Below, one piece after another: positions 59,237 through 64,000 of a DNA stretch of 64,000 nt. The DNA comes from Rotaria macrura (lineage: Eukaryota > Rotifera > Eurotatoria > Philodinida > Philodinidae). The DNA lies in assembly GCA_900239685.1 (NCBI GenBank), contig OENT01000766.1:1-64000 (forward strand). Direction: 5' to 3'. Position 1 is the stretch's first letter, and each line of letters begins with the position of its first letter. The position numbers were made by a program, and so were the translations under genes. The notes beneath the pieces were generated by a model. That model saw only the letters and a list, made by a program, of their open reading frames with translations, was not told the origin of the DNA and made no database searches.

Positions 59237-62200
59237 TGTCGATAACATGTAAGTTAAAGTTAATGCATAAGATTAAGTTTAAAGAGAAACCATATCCATT
59301 CATATTTTTCATGCTTGATGGAATGGACGTATTTCTAGTTTTTTTTCGTTTCAGAAAACCCATCATTTATGAAATCGTCTCGGGGTTTTGCTTGATACTA
59401 GTTTATTGAATTTTTACTTCAAAAACAATTGAACTTGTTAGAGAACTTTAGCTTTTGCTCTATCATCAACGATAATCTTGAAATTGTGAGAAAAATTGAT
59501 ATTTTTGTTTTCTAATTTCGATTTATTAAAAATGCAATTTTTAAATTGTAGCCACGAATAAAATTTTCGTAACGATGTTAATCAATATAACATCTTCTAT
59601 TTTATGTCAGCACGAAATGATTGTATGAAGCTAGTTTATACCTACTTTTTTGTCTATGGGGTCACTGGCGTTAACAAAAATATTGTGTGTTTTTCTTGCT
59701 CTATTTGGTTGATTCATTGATAAATAAGAAAGTCGAACGAAAGAACAAAGTAAACAAAGCTGCAATACCTGGGGGAAGAGTAGCTTAAGAGACCACAAAA
59801 TGTATATGTCCTCGCCTAAGAGATCAGACAAAAAAATTTTGCTGCATGAATTAGGAGAAATAAATGAATGTAGTTCATTAATGAATATAGATGTAATCAA
59901 TAGTTTTAACTTACAAGAAATATTAAAATATCGACTAACAAGTGATTATAATAAGATTAGTCTTCAATAATATTCATATTTCATAACAATAGCCGAGCAC
60001 TAAATAACTAGAATTGATAATTCTCACAATCAATCGATTTATTCTATTATAAAACTTTCTCAAATACAGATTTAATTCGAAATCCTATCGATTTTGTGTT
60101 TATCTTCTTAACAAAAACAAAACGACTGGGACGTTCTAGTTTTGTTTGTCCCTATCAGTGTTCGAATGACGAGAAATTTATTTGACTTCGCATTGGGTCA
60201 AAAGTAGAGGTCTGCTGCTCCATAAAATGTGCCTGTCTTTTAAAGTCTCTCAGAACCGGAATCGTAGAAAAATTCACCAAAGAACTGCTAAAGAAACCAC
60301 ATAACCGTTTCTTTAATACGACTACTGGCGTCTACGTTTCTCAGCAGACAATTAAAAAGAAATGATTCACAATGCATATCGCGTGCAACGCTATGTTGGC
60401 CTTGATATGAGAACATGAATTTTCTATTCAGCAGCGTCCAAAAGCATGAAAAATAGCGTATATACCGCAACTCGTATCCAGCTGTCGATAACAGTGGATC
60501 CACGGTTGCATGTAATACGTATTTTTGTAACCGTCTGGAACCGATGTTTTTGAATGAATGATGACCAGTACACGAACAGTGGTGCTAGTTCTCAGTTTTG
60601 TTCTGCGTAATGTTTGGAACCGCGGACCTCTAGTCATACGAACGTGACTCATATCGGACAATGGTCACTATTCATTTATATAAGAAATCCATCATAGTAC
60701 ACAGGCAAGAAGTCATTATTTTACAGATACCCATTGCGTTCGATGAATAAATATGAGAAAAGTTTTTATCATTAAATGCATAAAATCAATGCTCCTTGGT
60801 AATTTCATAAATTTTGGCTGTCTGAAGCAGCAGCATTGGGAAGAAGCTCATTCTATCATACGTGTGAAATCAAACCGAAAGGAGTCCTATGTTTTAACTT
60901 TCATGCTGTCTAAAAGGATCTTTATGAAAAAGGATATGATTCAATTAAAAATTTACTAGATACACTAAAAGATTCTTCTTCGTTAAATAAGATCTCGCTA
61001 AATCGGCATTTAAGTTTGTACATTCTCAAATCCACTTTGGTCTTTTCATTTTGAAAAGTTTTCGTAATTAAAAATTCCATAAGTAAATAAGACATATTAA
61101 TAGAACATCGGGAATGTTTTATCGGGATAAGAGGCTTTATTAATACATAAAGTAATTCACCAAAGTAAATATCAATCGATCTCAATATTTTTTTCAGAAA
61201 GGCGTTTTCCTCGAATAGTACAATTGATTATATTTAATCAAACAGAATTCAAATATCTGATGTTTAAGTATGCATTTATTATTTGTCTATTGTTTTCTAT
61301 AATCAGACTCTCACAAAATGACTTTCATATCATTTGAGCAACATATTTAATTAACGAAGGTAGTTTAAAATGGTTCGTAGAAAGACTAAAGCTATGCATG
61401 ATAATCGTTGGCAATGTCAATTCTGATGGATTTTCTCATAAACCTATTATAAATCAATTGAAAATGCCTATCGACATTTTTGTGCCACAATTCACTGGGA
61501 AAAAACTTGCGTATCGATCTATAATTTTCTGATGCATCTAAACGAGGACAAAAAATTTATGAATCGATTTAGAAATCAAATAATCTAGCGATAGTCAGTA
61601 TTGATCACTGTTTCATTGGTTTTTTCAAATACTGAAAACCACGTATGGCTAACTACTTGTATGTCTAGAATATTGATGTTATAGGAAAGTTCATTGATTT
61701 TCTAACTATACAGTAGATTACATCTATCATTCATATCTCATATCTTTTTGAAATTGAAATACTCCGTAATGCTTGAATAGGATAAAATTTAAAGTTCGAA
61801 AATCTTTATACCTAGTACTTTACTTAGTTTATCTATTGTATTAATGGGTTGTTTTCATAATTTACATGGTTATCTAAATTTTGTGTTCATAAAAAGTCAA
61901 AAACAGATGTCATGTATGGCTTTAGAAAGAATAAAACTGATTGTCTCAATACCAGTTTCTCCTGTTAACTATATACTATTGTTGATAGCTGGCATTACAA
62001 TTCGAAAGGAAAAAAAATGAGGATAAGTTTTAGTTGAGATTAGGGTGGCGTTGTTTTTCCTAGATCCTAGTTATCAAGTCATACGTTATTTCGTACGCTT
62101 CCATATCAACCGAAGCTAACAAGTGTCACAAGAGTCTTCGATAAATTTCTCACCAAAAAAGAAAAGACATTGCATGACGTTACTATTAGGACCTAGACGA

Positions 62201-64000
62201 TTCTAGAACATTTGAAAGCCTTGAAGGAGATTGCAATACACGTTTCGAAATTCTAAATGATACAATTTCTAATTTTTACCCCGATCAACAATTACACCAG
62301 AGATAGCAAGGGTGACGACTAGTGACGTATTTATTCTTCACAGTTATCATATGATCAACACGAACGAATAAACTAACCAAGTTCTCGCTTTTCACTAATT
62401 ACCAACATCAATGCTTCTTAGTTCATCGAGATATATAATACTGTGTTACGATCTCTGTTGTGAATATAATTTATGTGCTGAACAATCTTTTAATAGAACG
62501 CAAACTATTAATAATAATAAAAGATATTGAGTAGCAGCAAAACAAATTAAAAAATTTCAATATCTGTTCGAAATTTAGAAATAAGCAGGACAATTCATCC
62601 ATTTACGATCGATTTTTGTTGCAAAGCAATTATCATCTATGAGAGATTTTTCACTTCGCGTATTTTACATTAGTATAATAAACCTATAGACGACATAACT
62701 TCCACGTGTTGCCTTAATAGAAACTGTATAAAGAAGAGTTTTTAAGGAAAATATATCATTCACACAAATCTGTAAAGATTTATCATTTCGAAAGATTCAA
62801 GTATAGGCCATAGATTATAATGATACCAAAGATATCTTTTTTGATTCGAATATATCAAAATCCTAAAATAATTTAGAAAATTTTTGTATCGTAAAATCTT
62901 CAAAAGTATATAACACCACCGATAAGAATTTATTTTTTTTTGATTCGATTAACGATGTTTTATAATATTAACAAAATAATCAAGAAGAGAAGACACCGTG
63001 TATTACAAAGCAATAGGAATTTTTCTAAATTCATCATTTTTTCCCCATATTCAATTTTCAAAACTACAATAGAAATAAACACTACACACAAATTAATGAA
63101 TCTGATAGAATTTCAATCTAGATATAAAGGAGAAAATTGTAATTACATTTTCTGATAGTAATAAATCATATGTTTCAATATTAGATCGCTATTAACAACG
63201 AAAAGGAAAGTCAATTTAAAAATTTACACGATCAATAGCATTCGAATTTACTCTAAAACTTACCACGATTAGTTTTTCTTGTGGCATCCCCATTTCCCTA
63301 AAGGAGTCAGTATAAGTAACAGATTAGCGAAGTAAATAAGTACTATATAATAATTTCGAGTAGGAAAAATCAGTACTAAAATTGTTGAACACTATTTGTT
63401 TTCAATTTTTTCTGCAACCTTAAATACTGCCAAGAATCCAAATAACAATTTGAATAGAGAAAATTGTTTTAAACAAGTCTGTAAAATAATAATAAGAATT
63501 CCTACAAGAAAACATCTTTAGAAAATCAAAACCCCAATTTTTCACTAGCGAAAATATGGGAATAGTTCAAACTTCATTAAATGATTCAGCAAATAATTGT
63601 CTACACAATGAGATACCCTCCGACTGTCTGCGATGCTGTTTAGTAGAGATAGATTAATCTTAACGAAGTCCCTGATGTCGACTTCTTTTCACTATTTCCT
63701 ACTGAAAAGCAATTTTTGGATTTTTAACCCGAGTGATGAATCTCGACGGAAACAATGTCGTAGAAAGCTAAGATATCTCTCATCTTATAGAGAATTGTTC
63801 GGTCTACCGTTTTATGTAATCTGAACAAAACTATTTTTTGCATATTCTAGATAATGAAAAATTTGAGTTTTGATTTTCTAGAAACTCTATCTTTGAAAAT
63901 CATTTTAATTTTGTATGTGCTTATTGAAAACCTATTTTCTTGACTAAAATGATTATTAGTATTCCTTTTAACATGCAAAATCTGTAGAAAAACAATTGAA
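59237..64000. other. Gene-poor region to the window end
   Basis: Very AT-rich. Several open stretches of 60-90 codons exist (60288-60661 and 60922-61185 on minus; 60753-60959, 62940-63155 and 63633-63824 on plus), but none shows motifs, balanced composition or a family resemblance. No tRNA, rRNA or repeat could be supported. Confidence 0.55.

Noticed and set aside
1..64000. tRNA and rRNA genes
   Set aside because: I looked for B-box-like GGTTCGAATCC words and cloverleaf context and found none convincing; a tRNA scan was not possible here.

Overview
The window is AT-rich eukaryotic DNA and most likely comes from a bdelloid rotifer. I infer this from four things. Introns are very short (mostly 47-66 nt). 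There are several decayed genes of the NAD:arginine ADP-ribosyltransferase plus tetratricopeptide (ART-TPR) type that is expanded in rotifers. Bacterial-type enzymes sit in an animal-like context: an intron-free family PL11 rhamnogalacturonan lyase and an intron-bearing aspartate/glutamate racemase. Finally there is a rotifer-like orphan rhodopsin-family receptor. The species cannot be named from the sequence.

Layout. 0-2 kb: an ART-TPR pseudogene (minus strand) next to a partial copy of a repeat that carries a small ORF. 7.6-8.6 kb: a 7TM receptor with one frameshift in TM7. 9.7-10.2 kb: second copy of the small-ORF repeat. 11.6-12.0 kb: a young hAT-type foldback MITE. 14.7-17.4 kb: an unfamiliar 2.7-kb repeat with an internal array of 29-nt exon-like units separated by 52-53-nt intron-like units; it abuts a second, badly decayed ART-TPR gene (17.4-19.2 kb). 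20.2-22.1 kb: a hAT (DUF4371-type) transposase fragment, a cluster of palindromes and a TPR pseudogene. 23-27.4 kb: a purine-rich foldback element, a mariner transposase relic, a hAT-type MITE and a MITE with a 9-bp target duplication. 29.3-31.1 kb: the PL11 lyase. 31-36 kb: non-coding, with dense short-word blocks and the third copy of the small-ORF repeat. 38.0-39.0 kb: a six-exon Asp/Glu racemase. 40.2-41.5 kb and 47.4-48.8 kb: two elements with terminal blocks of reiterated short words around an AT-rich core. 42-45.6 kb: a decayed RTE-like LINE with a MITE nested in its reverse transcriptase. 50.0-52.4 kb: an eleven-exon cytochrome P450 with two GC-AG introns. 53.5-53.9 kb: a 21-bp minisatellite ending in the tail of the small-ORF repeat. 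54-64 kb: essentially no recognisable genes.

Three genes look usable: PL11 lyase, racemase and P450. The receptor is one base away from intact. The exon models for the racemase (753 nt, 251 codons with stop) and P450 (1554 nt, 518 codons with stop) each sum to a whole number of codons, which supports the intron calls. The genes do not form a pathway. The lyase and racemase suit an animal that has acquired bacterial metabolic genes (pectin breakdown, D-amino acid handling); the P450 is an ER membrane oxidase. Everything else is a graveyard of small DNA transposons and decayed ART-TPR genes.
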